This document shows positions 1 to 10,329 of a stretch of DNA of 64,000 bases, piece after piece. The notes beneath the pieces are model-generated. The model was not told where the DNA came from. It did no database searches and was given only the letters and a program-made list of their open reading frames with translations. The stretch's first letter is position 1, and every line of letters begins with the position of its first letter. Source of the stretch: Macrophomina tecta (Eukaryota > Ascomycota > Dothideomycetes > Botryosphaeriales > Botryosphaeriaceae); contig JAKSGN010000003.1 in assembly GCA_024180945.1 (NCBI GenBank), positions 3,410,001 through 3,474,000 on the forward strand. The letters run 5' to 3'. Both the position numbers and the translations under genes were made by a program.

Positions 1-1703
1 ATTCTTCTTTGCCTGGTGTATAAAACGGGGTAGCTGCTGATTAGCACATGAGAGTGTGCAGCATGTCTGCTATGCAGCCATCACAACCAAAGCATCCGTA
101 ATCGCTCGACATGCAAGCCTCATCCGGTAAACCACGCACCATGCTCACCTGAATGCCCCGGACGCCGCAGAACGCTCTCGCCCCTGTTGGCGGAAATTTC
201 AGACGCTGAGGGAAATTGAGTGGCTCGTCCTCGGCTTGTCGGCCCCAGAGATGATGGTGTATACGGCACAATACTAGAAATACAAGGCCAAGTACCTTCT
301 GCAACACTTGGTACGTGCGGTCATTGAATTCTTGTTTCACTAATCCCGACATAGAGCGAAAGCGATCAAGAGATGTGGATCCTGAGGCAAGTCGTCACTG
401 CCGTGGCTGGCGGTGACCCGCATATTCTAACCCAGCATGATCGGTTTCGAGCGCGACGCCAGGAGCAGGAAACCAAATTTACACGACCATTTCACGAATT
501 TCCTCGAATTGCAATATAGTGACGCTACGGAGTATCATCCGCTTATAGAGACAATCGTAGGGCGACGATGATCGAACGTGGACTCAAGTACGTTGCGAAA
601 TAACGTCCCGCTTTGCTCCCGGTTATCTCAGGAGGCCGATGTATTCGATAAAAGCAAATCGAATGCTTTCGTTAAGAAGATATTCGGCCTTCAAACCCCA
701 TGCTTCACCGTGCAGTGCGTCAACCTTTTTCGTGCTGGCCTTGCAGTGACTCTTTGGGGTATGGGCTGCACGTCAGTTCTCGCAGCCCACTTTCACGCTC
801 AGCTAACAAGGCTTAACTGAGCACCTTTGCTCACTGTGTATGTAAACTCCTGATCCCTTACTTTTGGCGGGATAAACCTTTTGACATCGGAGAACAAACA
901 TTCATTGGAGCATGTGGCTCCAATAAGGTTTCAGCTCTTGCCACTTGCTCCGGCGTTCCAGAGGCTCGGATTCCAGGACAGTCCTATCTTAATGAGATGA
1001 AATGTCATTGGGAATTCCACAGCCAGGATCAAATCTATCACTACACGCCCGGCGAAGATCTTATGGCTGGAGCCTTGTGAGTTTTCAATGCTTATCTGCC
1101 CCAGAGATGATGAATAACGCACAGACAGCAGACCCTGTCTACTTCTTAAGTTTCTGCTATTCGGGCTCAGCTGCATGATTCTTTTCCTGATTCCTGTCTA
1201 CTTCATTGCATGAGCGTATCTGGCTGTCGAAAGCTTCCTCGCTCTCTTCCTCGCACCGGCGGAGACTTCGGTGTTCCACGAGGGTCCGCCTATTTTCCGC
1301 ACGTTGGGTAACTCTCACAAAACTCTCTCCCAAACTTTCGTCTGCACTGTTCAAAATTCAACAAACTAGCTAGCAATATCAATACACACTAACCAAGACA
1401 ACTAAACCACTTTTGCTCTGCAAATATCTCTTCATCTGCAAGAGGCAAAAAAAAAAAAAAAAAAAACATCCCGCCTCGTCTTCCACCACACAGGATCCTC
1501 GAAAGATCTTATTTATCCCGTAATTAACCATTTCACCTACCCAGAATCGAAAAAATTTGGAATGTCAAGTGTCAAGGGGAGAAGAGCTAGCTTAAAAAAA
1601 GTTTCCATCGCAAGAGAAATAGTTCCACAAATCCCCGTTCTATCTTCCAGATTCCATCCACCCTAAACCCATCTTTTCCGACTCCCAGGAACCCTTAGAC
1701 CGC
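1..1703. other. Region without an assignable gene
   Basis: No gene could be supported here. Short open frames exist (for example about 100 codons on the minus strand near 41-352 and 80 codons on the plus strand at 578-820), but none has a recognisable domain or convincing splice structure. A 20-nt poly-A run sits at 1447-1466. The right part (about 1500-1703) is probably the 3' UTR and terminator of the acyl-CoA synthetase that ends at 1704. Confidence 0.4.
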
Positions 1704-4125
1704 TTAGCTAGAGTGGGCATAAGCCTTGTCAACCTCCTTCTTGTACTTCTCCAGAATACCGCGGCGGTTCAGCTTCTGCGCGGCGGTGGTGAGGCCCTGT
1801 GCAATATGACGTCAGTCGGTCCTACTACCCCACAAAAAAAAGTTGAGCATGGATATCGGAGTGCTTACGTTCTGAGGGTTCCACTCTTCATCAGCAAGAA
1901 CGACGCCATCAATGATCTCAAAGCTGGCAAGGCCGCCCTTGCGACCAGCATCCTGGAGCTGCTTGAGGATGGTGTTATTGACCTTAGGCTCGTGGATGAG
2001 CTCCTCGAGATGCTCGCCCTGCAGGCCAAGTTCTCCGGCAAGCTTCTTGAGCGCAGGCTCGGCTGGGACGATAATGGCGACGGGCCTAGTCTTGCTCTGG
2101 TCAGCATAGACGCAGATATTGGCGACAACGTTCACAGAGCGGTAGATGGACTCGAGCTGTGAGGTGTTAGCGGATCATGTAAAAACCCAAAAACGTTGCG
2201 CAACATACCTTCTCAAGAGCAATGTACTCGCCAGCCTGCGTCTTGACAAGGTTCTTCTTGCGGTCAATAATACGGAGTTGGCCCTTGGAGTCAAACTCGC
2301 CAATGTCACCAGTCTTGAACCAGCCGTCATCCGTGAATGCCTCCTTGGTCTCTGACTCCAGATCCAGGTAGCCCTCCGTAACACCACCGCCACGGATCCA
2401 GATCTCACCCTGCGGCGGGTTGTTGTCGGCGAAGTAGCCAGCATCCTCGAAGTCGACTAGCTTGACCTCGATGCAGCCGGGGATCTCGCCAAGAGCCTGG
2501 TTCGTCCATGCCAGGGGATCCATCAAAGCGCCCATCCTGTTCCTTGTCAGCGACGATCAATTTGTGGAAATTTGATGAACTTACGCGGAAGTCTCCGTCA
2601 GACCGTATCCACTGATCATGGGAGTGATGGCCATGGAAATGAAGTTCTGCGTGTCCTTGGCAATCGGGCCGCCACCGTTCATGGTAATCCTTAGCCTGCC
2701 ACCAGTAGCATCCTTGATCTTGTTGAATACGACGGCGTCCAGAACGCCAGCACCAGGAAGACCATTGTTCATCAAGAAGCTCTTCGCGGCCATGGCACCC
2801 CAGAATAGGTTCTTGACAATGAAGCTGCCTGCATTGACCTTGCCAACGATGCCCTTCTTCACGGATTCCCATACTGCCGGCACACCGACCAAAATTGTAG
2901 GCTTGAACTCGCGGATGTCACCCTTGCAGTTGCGCATGGATGCATCCGAGAGAGTTCGAGGGTTGCCGTAACCCATAGTACCACCCCAGTACAGGACTGC
3001 GTTTTCGAAGACAAACTCCAGAATGTGCGCGAGAGGAAGGTAGGTAAGCAGACCGTCGCCCGGACCAATGTAAGGACCAACAATAACGTCAACACCAGCA
3101 ACTGCAACAGGTTAGCGGCAATCACATGCAAAATTCCGGGGGGAGCATCTTACTAGCAGCAACCACATTCTTATGCTTCAGCAAGACACCCTTGGGTGTA
3201 CCAGTGGAACCAGAAGTGTACATGATGCAGCACAGATCATCAGGCTTGGGCGGGGAGGGCTCGATAGGGCTGTCCTCTCCCAGCCTCCTGAGCTCGGTGA
3301 AGCTCCTGATAGTCAGGTGGGGGTGCTCATTCTTCAACTTTTCGATATCTGCCACCTTCACGTTCTTGCCCACATCGTTGTAGATGACGTGCTGGATGTC
3401 CTTCGCGGTCTTGAGCGGGTTGATGAGCTTGGTGAGGAGGGCTGGGTCGAGGAAGATGGCCTTGGCGTTGGTTTGCAGGAGCGAGTGCTTGAGCCCCTCC
3501 TCACCGAGCGTGTCGTAGGCAGTCACAATTGGCAACGATTGCGAACTGGCGCCTAGAGTCCATTAGCATGTCTAGCGGATGACAAAATCGGTTGGAAGAC
3601 TAACCGTGAGCGGTAGCGAGCCATTGAGGGCTGTGGGCGGGTTAGCGCTGGTAAGGCGGGGAAGGGAGAGCAAGCTGACCTGGTCGCAGCGAAGATGTGC
3701 ACGCGATCGGGGGAGTTGAGGCCAATCGCGCGGAAACCGGCTCCAATCTGAAGGGCAGTCTTCTCGAATTCGACGAAGCTCATGTACTCGTACGGGCTGT
3801 ATTCGAAAAAGGTCCACTTCTTGTCCACCTGCTCCTCCTTGCCGTCGACCATTTTCTTGACCTTCTTCGTCTCGGTGTGCTCCTCGATCAGCTTGCGCGA
3901 GCCGACAGCCTTTGCGTTTCCGAACTTGGCCGAGGAGTACTTCAGGATGTCGTAGACAGTGGCAACGTCTTCCTGGGGGCGCATCTTGAGAGCATCCTTG
4001 GTGCGGTAGTTGCGACGCGGGATGGTCTCGCCCTTGACCTTCTCGAAGCCAGGCGCCTCGACGGTGAAAGGGCCCTTCTTGTAGGCCCGCGGTTGCGGGA
4101 CCATGGTCTTGAGGTTCTCCGGCAT
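1704..4125 (-). CDS. Long-chain fatty acid--CoA ligase (Faa1/Faa4-like)
   Basis: This enzyme activates long-chain fatty acids with ATP and CoA to acyl-CoA for lipid synthesis, beta-oxidation and import. Seven exons give 698 aa, the usual length of yeast Faa1/Faa4: 4125-3680, 3630-3605, 3552-3154, 3101-2585, 2536-2209, 2156-1869 and 1796-1704. The AMP-binding P-loop [12 protein letters not shown] lies near residue 268. The fatty-acyl-CoA-synthetase signature [11 protein letters not shown]...[19 protein letters not shown] lies near 550-585. Other family landmarks are [12 protein letters not shown] and [10 protein letters not shown]. The start [11 protein letters not shown] matches family N-termini, and no signal peptide is visible. 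It is transcribed divergently from the Rkm5 gene across a 544-nt gap. Family assignment is secure; whether it is the Faa1 or Faa4 counterpart, and its compartment, is not resolved by sequence. Confidence 0.95.
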
Positions 4126-4669
4126 GGTGGGCAGAAGCGCTGAGCTCGTTTGCGCTCAGAGCGTGGTGACGTAGGCTCTGTGGTTAAGGGGGGAGGTGAG
4201 CGGTGGCGGAGGGTGCGCAGCGGTGGATGGGCGCGGGCGCTGCGGGACTGCAGGCGATGATGAGGACTTTAAGGAGCTTGGAGGGAAGCTCACGGGTAAG
4301 GTTGTGGTGAGGGTTGCGCGAGGACCGGAGAGTGACGTTTAGCGGCGGTCGGCAGGCCAGGGCGGGCGAGAGCTGCCAGCGCCACGACTGAACCCTGTTC
4401 GAGCTCCGGCTCCAGGCCAGCACCAGCGCGCCCAAGCTCAACAAAATCCCCAGCCAACTGCGAGCCCGCCCGCCGGCTCCCTAGCCAGGACATCGCCAGA
4501 CACCCAGCAGCGGCGGCAGCAGCAGCAGCAGCAGCAGCAGCACGCGCGCCCGCCTGACCCAGCCGCATCCGCCCCGTGCCGCAAGCTCAAGGCACCGCCC
4601 CAGCCAAGGCAGCCGTGACAATCCTGGGCGATCTAGAGGCTACCTGGGGCCCCGGAGCCAAGCCGACCC
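4126..4669. promoter_or_regulatory. Shared divergent upstream region with (AGC)n tract
   Basis: This 544-nt gap separates two divergent start codons (acyl-CoA synthetase to the left, Rkm5-like gene to the right), so it must hold both promoters. It is GC-rich and contains an imperfect (AGC)n run of about 26 nt at 4516-4541. No clear TATA box was seen. The regulatory role is inferred from gene orientation only. Confidence 0.5.
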
Positions 4670-5606
4670 ATGGACGCGCTGGACGCGCTGCTGCGCTCGC
4701 TGCAGGACGAGGTGCTCGACCCGGAAGAAGGTGATTCACGCACCAAGCACGGCGACGCCCGGCCGCAGGAACACGTCCGCTAACTCGGCAGACGCCTTCT
4801 TGGTCTTTTCGCAACCGGCTCCCTCGCACGAACTTGGCATCCTCGACCCCAAAGCCGCGTCGTTGGACGTCACCGTTGCTGGCAGAGACCTGACCATCGC
4901 GCAGTCTCCCGGCCTGCTCACCTCCAACCGCGCCTTAGGCAGCACTGGCGCTGTCGTCTGGAAAGTCACCCCTCGCTTTGCCGAGTGGTTGGCGTCAGAA
5001 GACAACATCCTCTTCAGCAGTCACGCTCTCACCCCGCAGTCGACCGTCTTGGAGCTGGGCTGTGGCGTGGCTGGCATCGTTCCATTGGCACTAGCGCCAC
5101 GAATAGGCAGATACGTTGCCACGGATCAGGACTACGTGTTAAGACTGCTGAGACAGAATGTTGCCCAGAACACCACCACCTCCTCCTCCGCTCGTCGCGC
5201 GAAGCCACGCGCGAGGGGAGAAGATGCCTCGGCTGGCAACATCGAGACGCTGACGTTGGATTGGGAGAGTGACTCGGTCGCTGCTCTTCCCCAACAACTT
5301 CAGCAGCAGAATAACGGGTCAGTTGATGTTGGCGTCGACGCCATCATTGCCTGCGACTGTATCTACAACGAGGCACTCATAGAGCCCTTCAACGCTACTT
5401 GCGCTGACATATGCGCCTTACGCGCGAAAGGCAGCCGGCCGACCTTCTGCATCATAGCGCAGCAGAGGAGGACCTACGAAGTCTTTGAGCTGTGGCTGGC
5501 ATCTTTCCACAAACGCTTCAGAGTGTGGAAGCTGTCAGACGATCATTTGCCGAAGGAACTGAGGGAGGATTCAGGTTTCATCATCCACATTGGCGTGCTG
5601 CGGTAA
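4670..5606 (+). CDS. Ribosomal lysine N-methyltransferase 5-like (Rkm5) SAM methyltransferase
   Basis: A class I SAM-dependent methyltransferase of the METTL21/Rkm5 type; yeast Rkm5 monomethylates a ribosomal protein lysine. Two exons, 4670-4730 and 4792-5606, give 291 aa. The 61-nt intron has a clean donor (GTGATT), a CTAAC branch site and an acceptor (CGGCAG). Splicing brings the ATG at 4670 into frame with the main reading frame and gives the N-terminus MDALDALLRSLQDEVLDPEE. SAM-binding motif I reads VLELGCGVAGIVPLA at residues 106-120, followed by the acidic ATDQD of motif II. The family motif near residue 218 is CDCIYNE, matching the D-x-x-Y (DxxY) catalytic motif region. The preceding TGAVVWKVTPRFAEWL block is the typical N-terminal helix of the family. 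It is expected to be cytosolic. The substrate is inferred from family resemblance. Confidence 0.85.
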
Positions 5607-6450
5607 AAGCAACCCACCACTTATCGCGCCCAAACTTTCAGCCTTGATAAAAGCCCCTCAATCCTTGCGCCTGTCCGCAGAATCATGCTTTTCCTCGGAG
5701 CTTCACAGGGCCGCATCCACGTTACTAAAGCCAAAAGTTCACGCGCGGATTGTTCATTGGATTGCACGAAGGAATCTGATGAGTAAAAAAAAAAAAAAAG
5801 AAACGAAAAACCGAAGAGCGCCTCCCATGAGTAAAATGATCACTCATCGTTTAGTGAAGATCAACAGGGACAGATTGTGGATCTTTCGATCGCTAAACGT
5901 GCATAGGATACGAGTCACGCCGTGAAGACATTTGGCTTTCCCTCAACTGGAAATACTTGTCCGCACTTGGCCTATATTCAACTTCCGTATTGGCCCGGTT
6001 CGTCCGCATGAAAAAAGTCAAACCCTCCTTGCCTGCATGCTGCTCGTCCTTTTGCGGTCGACTTTAGCGACATGCCATTTCGCTTGCTGCGGCGTCTCGG
6101 CCCCAATCCTTCTTACGCGAGGCTGACCTGGGAGTCGTTTCACGAGGACGCGGCACAGGCTGGATCCTCCAACAACAAGATCAGAATCTCATGATAGAAG
6201 AAAGCCCAAATTTTCTCCTGACCGTATTCGCCACAATTTTTGATGATCACCACTCTCACAGCGTCAGTTGTTATTCCAAAGCTGGATTTCTCCCAGAATA
6301 CGAAATTTTGACTACTGCCATTCAACATGAAATCTCAAACATGATGGCAAAACGATCCACTGACACTCCGTACCATCCTAAGAACACACCGAAGCAGTAA
6401 CCCACTCTTGCAGCCCCTCACGTCCATCCCTCTTCTTCTCCCCACCCGGC
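5607..6450. other. Intergenic region between convergent genes
   Basis: This 844-nt gap lies between the 3' ends of the Rkm5-like gene and the beta-propeller gene and probably consists of two 3' UTRs. It holds a poly-A run at about 5786-5799. No supported gene or repeat was found. Confidence 0.45.
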
Positions 6451-7819
6451 CTACCAATCCCTCCTCAATTTCTCCTTCACCCCGTCCACATGCCACACCC
6501 CTCCCCTCCCCACAACCCACAGCTCATGCTCTCCCAAACCCACCGCAACTGCCAAGTTCCCGCCACCCCCAACCCTTATCGTCCCCAGCGTAACCCCATC
6601 CGTTGGGCTAATGACATCGACTCCATCCCCCGCACCCGCGAAAACCCACCCGCCCGCACTCACCCTCACGCCGTCGTAAAAATAACTGATCGGATTGTTC
6701 AGCAACCTGCCATTCGTCAGGACGCCACCACCCCCAGATGGGGAGACGTCGTAGGCGAAGAGCCCGCGGTTGCCGTAGGGGTCTTTGAGAGAGACGGGCT
6801 TGAAGACCGAGACGCCCGTGTCGGGCAGGTAGAGGGTGTAAGTGGAGGTCGAAGAGCGGGCGATGGCGACGCCGTTGGCATTGCCGGTAGTGACGTGGAC
6901 GGGCTTGGGGGCCATGGTGGTGGCGTTGACGAAGTAGAGGGTGGGGTTGGTGGGGGGTGTGAAGGCGATGATGCCGCGGCCCTGGATCCCTTTTGTTAGT
7001 GTCATGTTGTGCTGATGATGGCTGCGAAAGGCATTTTTTGGGGGGTGGATGGATGAAAAGGCTTTAGGACGTACGGCGCCGGATTTGGAGTCTGTGAGCC
7101 AGAAGTTGCCGTCCGGGTCGATCTCTAAGTCGTTGAAGCCGGCGAAGGGCTGTTGATAGTAGTTGTTGAGGAGGATGGTCTTCTCGAATTTGACGGGGTC
7201 GATCTTGACGAGGGCGCCGGTCTCGTTGGCGGAGCCGTCGGTGACGCCATAGTAGAAGTCGTTGTAGAAGACACAGCCGTGGAGGTTGGCGGTGGGTGGA
7301 CTCGTGGTGATCTTGCGGAGCTCGTTTGTCTTGGTGTCAAGTAGGTATTGCCAGGTGTGGACTCCATCGTCACCGCCTGGTGGTCCCCATTCGACGAAGA
7401 GGAGCTCCTTGGTATTTGGGTTGTGGCACGGTGCTTCGTGCGTCTGGTAGGTGAGCTTTTGGATATGAGTGATGGTTGCATTAGGGCCAATAATGCCGAA
7501 GAACCTCTCATCATAAGCCACGAAGTGGGTAGTGTTGAGGAAGTCGTTCCTAAAGGTGCTTTAGAAGGTGTAGCGGTGAACACCAAGCAGTAGGGTGTAC
7601 ATACGCTTGCTGCAGACTGGAATCGGATGTGACACTTTCGAATGGAGCATGAAAGACGGACCGATTTAAGGGGCCATTCAAGACCGCTACAGAGGGGTCC
7701 TTGTAGGAAACCCAAGCCCAGGTTGCAGGGGCATCTTCGAAACCCGAGGGCAGATCCGTGAAGAAGCTTTGAACCAGCCCTGGGAACATGAGTAGGTGTC
7801 TTGGAGTGGCAGGCTTCAT
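6451..7819 (-). CDS. SMP-30/gluconolactonase-type six-bladed beta-propeller protein
   Basis: Probable calcium-dependent lactonohydrolase. Three exons (7819-7605, 7549-7075, 6981-6451) give 406 aa. The second intron (6982-7074, 93 nt) has no stop in frame, so an unspliced reading would also look open, but GTACGT/ATCCAG splice sites are present and the inserted residues are not propeller-like. Family landmarks are the metal-ligand-region sequence FAGFNDLEIDPDGNFWLTDS in blade 3, NGVAIARS and TLYLPDTG in blade 4, and YDGVRVSAGGWVFAGAGDGV near the C-terminus. Several N-x-T/S sites (NRS, NAT, NET, NMT) suggest secretion. The chosen start (MKPATPRHLL) lies about 95 nt downstream of a TATATAAAA box. 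An alternative start about 70 nt further upstream, joined by a small intron, would give a more hydrophobic leader. The substrate is unknown. Confidence 0.82.
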
Positions 7820-8826
7820 CGTTCCCTATCCCTGAATGTAAACACCAAGAGGGAAATCAACTCAGACACAAACAATCGCTGCATGATCTGAATCATGGAA
7901 GACTCCAGGCTTTTATATATGCAGATTGCAGAAGCTACGGGAGGATCAATAGCGACTTCGGCTCAGGACTTGAGCAGGTAACGACTCGGATGCAGAATAA
8001 AAGACCCATCGAAAATCTTGGCGATGGGGGCACTCGACATGAGGGGAAGTGTAGACCGGAGGACATAGTCAGGGATGAGATATGGAAGCGGCACGGAGTA
8101 GTCCGCCCCTGCCCTGGATAGCTCCGGGGGGCCTCCACGGCTATATCTTCCGCGCCTGGCCCACTTTGAAAACGAAATTTTGGTGCCTTTTGGTATTCAT
8201 GAACTCCGAGCGCCCCATTACGGAGTCTTGGCCCAGTGGTAAGAACACGCTGGAGAGGTACGTGCGATATTGAAAGTGCTGGATAATACCGTTGATGAGC
8301 CTCCATATGAGAAGGAGATTCGTCCGCTCTTATGCCGAGATCGGATTTGTGCTTTATCGGTAGGAGATATTCGTCTCGCTGTCATCTGCTGAAGTTAGAG
8401 ACCAGAATCAGGACGAGCTCTTCCCGAATCAGTTCCTGCATGGAGAGGCTGGCGAGCGGATGAAACGGAGCGAGGATTAGTCAGTCATGCGGGTATTCTT
8501 TAGTGGCCACGGATGGCTGTCTGCGCATGCTCAATCCATAGGAGTATAATCGAAAAAAGCGGAGATGACGGGCTGATGGGTTTGTGGTGTTGAGCAGAAA
8601 AAGTCGTTGCCGGGCGGGAGGACCCATTTTGTAATCGTGTGGGGAAGAGAAGCCTCGGCTTCGGCCCCAGAGACAGCTCCAAGCTTTCCCCGCCGGCAGA
8701 TGCACATCATCGCCATCACACCCAATCCCCCTCATCATGCATTGTCCGAAGCTCAAAGAGCGTATCTTTCCCGGTCCAATTCCCTAAACCCTTCCTCCTT
8801 CATCCAACAGACAATTGATCTTCAAA
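7820..8826. other. Shared upstream region of divergent genes
   Basis: About 1 kb between the starts of the beta-propeller gene (-) and the enoyl-CoA hydratase (+). It contains the TATA box noted separately and no supported gene. Open frames of 60-120 codons here have no recognisable domain and overlap on opposite strands. Confidence 0.45.
7911..7920 (-). promoter_or_regulatory. TATA box for the beta-propeller gene
   Basis: On the minus strand the sequence reads ATATATAAAA, about 92 nt upstream of the chosen ATG at 7819. Spacing and strand fit a core promoter whose transcription start would fall roughly 30 nt downstream. Inferred from sequence match and position only. Confidence 0.5.
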
Positions 8827-9739
8827 ATGGCGCAACCAGCTTTCAGCACGCCACCCCCGAAGACGCAGTACTGCATCCTCTCGTTCCCGGCCCCATACGT
8901 CCTGCTCGTCACGCTCAACCGCCCAAAGGAGCTCAACTGCATCAACACTGCCGGCCACATCGAGCTCGATCAAGTCTTCACCTGGCTCGACCGCGAACCC
9001 GCCCTGCGCGTCGCCATCATCACCGGCAACGGCCGCGCCTTCTGCGCCGGCGCAGATCTGAAGGGTAAAAACCTACCTCCCTGCACCCAAACCCCCGATA
9101 CCGCAAACCTCCTAGCTAATCACCCTGTTGTTGTGTACTGCAGAATGGGATCAGAACAACTCGAGCGGCACAGCGCGTTCCAACGTCTCCGCATCCGGCT
9201 TCGGCGCGCTTTCCCGCCGCTCCGGCCTCAAACCCGTAATTGCTGCTGTTAATGGACTGGCGTATGGCGGCGGGTGCGAGATGATTATCAATGCGGATGT
9301 GGTCGTTGCGGCGCCGAAGGCGACGTTTGCGCTGCCCGAGGTCAAGCGCGGTGTCGTGGCGCTGGCGGGCGCGCTGCCGAGGCTGGTGCGCACTGTGGGT
9401 AAGCAGCGGGCCATGGAGATGGCGCTGACGGGCCGCACGGTGCCGGCGCAGGAGGCAAGGGAGTGGGGGCTAGTGAACAAGGTGGTGGGCGAGGGCGAGG
9501 GGGAGGTGGTGAAAGAGGCTTTGCGGTTTGCTGGGATGATTGTGGAGAACAGTCCAGATGCGGTGATTGTGAGCAGAGAAGGCGTGAAGATGGGTTGGGA
9601 TGGTGTTGGTGCCGAGGATGCGACGCGGATCTGGGCTGAGAGTTGGTATCCGAGGTTGCTTGCAGGCGAAAACATGAAGGAGGGAGTGAGGGCGTTCGTG
9701 GAGAAGCGGAAACCGAATTGGAAGGCCCCGAAGTTGTGA
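8827..9739 (+). CDS. Enoyl-CoA hydratase/isomerase family protein
   Basis: A crotonase-fold enzyme acting on acyl-CoA, most likely adding water to a 2-enoyl-CoA in fatty acid or amino acid breakdown. Two exons (8827-9064, 9144-9739) give 277 aa, the normal family length. Visible features are the N-terminal strand block VLLVTLNRPKELNCIN, the CoA/oxyanion loop AFCAGADLKEW and the second oxyanion glycine region NGLAYGGGCEM. Glu125 (in GGGCE) and Glu145 (in LPEVKRG) align with the two catalytic glutamates of mitochondrial crotonase, so hydratase activity is plausible. No mitochondrial leader is evident. The C-terminus ends PKL, at best a weak peroxisomal PTS1. The exact substrate cannot be assigned. 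Confidence 0.92.
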
Positions 9740-10329
9740 AATACTGCGGATGTCAATGAGAGTGTAGTGGCTAATGATCAAGCCGCTCGAATTGGAAAAG
9801 TCCAATAGCCTACAGCGATAACCATTCTGTATTTTGGGTGGAAGAGTACTTGGTATTCCTTTGGCTCCGCACTTCTAAAGCCGTGACGTCAGGCACAAAT
9901 AACCATCACTGGCACGCCGATAGGCAATGTGTTGGTCGTGCCTCTGAGAATGATCTCGACCAGCCGAGGATCCGTGTAGCAGAAGCCACGGCGCTTCAAA
10001 TTCCCACTCCGAGAGAAAGCACTGACTCAAAGAGAACGGAGGGTCGAAGAGAGAACCTCACGCGTGAGCTGCCCCGAATAGGCAACCCGACGGCATTTCC
10101 TCTTTGGAGAGCTCCAGCTCCTCTCCCCTCCTCCAGACATCCCGCATCCCGTCGCGCGGCTTAACCCCGCATATAAGCTTGCCATCGCTGGCGGGCGTAA
10201 TGAAGGCGACTTCCCGGAGAGCCGCAGGTAGGATTCCTCCTTCTTCTCCCGAGCTCACTTTTATTCGAATCCACCTTGGTTTTGCACCCCATCCTTTTCG
10301 CGCATTTGCCGGGGTACGCAGCCGCAGAT
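9740..10329. other. Intergenic region, 3' UTR and promoter
   Basis: 590 nt between the enoyl-CoA hydratase and the DhaL-domain gene. A small upstream exon is possible: an ATG at 10200 followed by a GTAGGA donor at about 10229 could splice to 10328 and add about ten residues in frame to the next protein. No other feature was seen. Confidence 0.35.

Noticed and set aside
4516..4541. (AGC)n run as part of a coding exon
   Set aside because: It lies between two divergent start codons, and the frames across it do not join either gene.
6982..7074. Retention of the second intron of the beta-propeller gene as coding sequence
   Set aside because: It is open in frame, but it has good splice sites and adds a His/Lys/Pro-rich insert that breaks a propeller blade.
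8215..8275. Possible tRNA (A-box-like GGCCCAGTGGTAAGA)
   Set aside because: No matching B box or cloverleaf partner downstream. No convincing tRNA was found anywhere in the window by eye.
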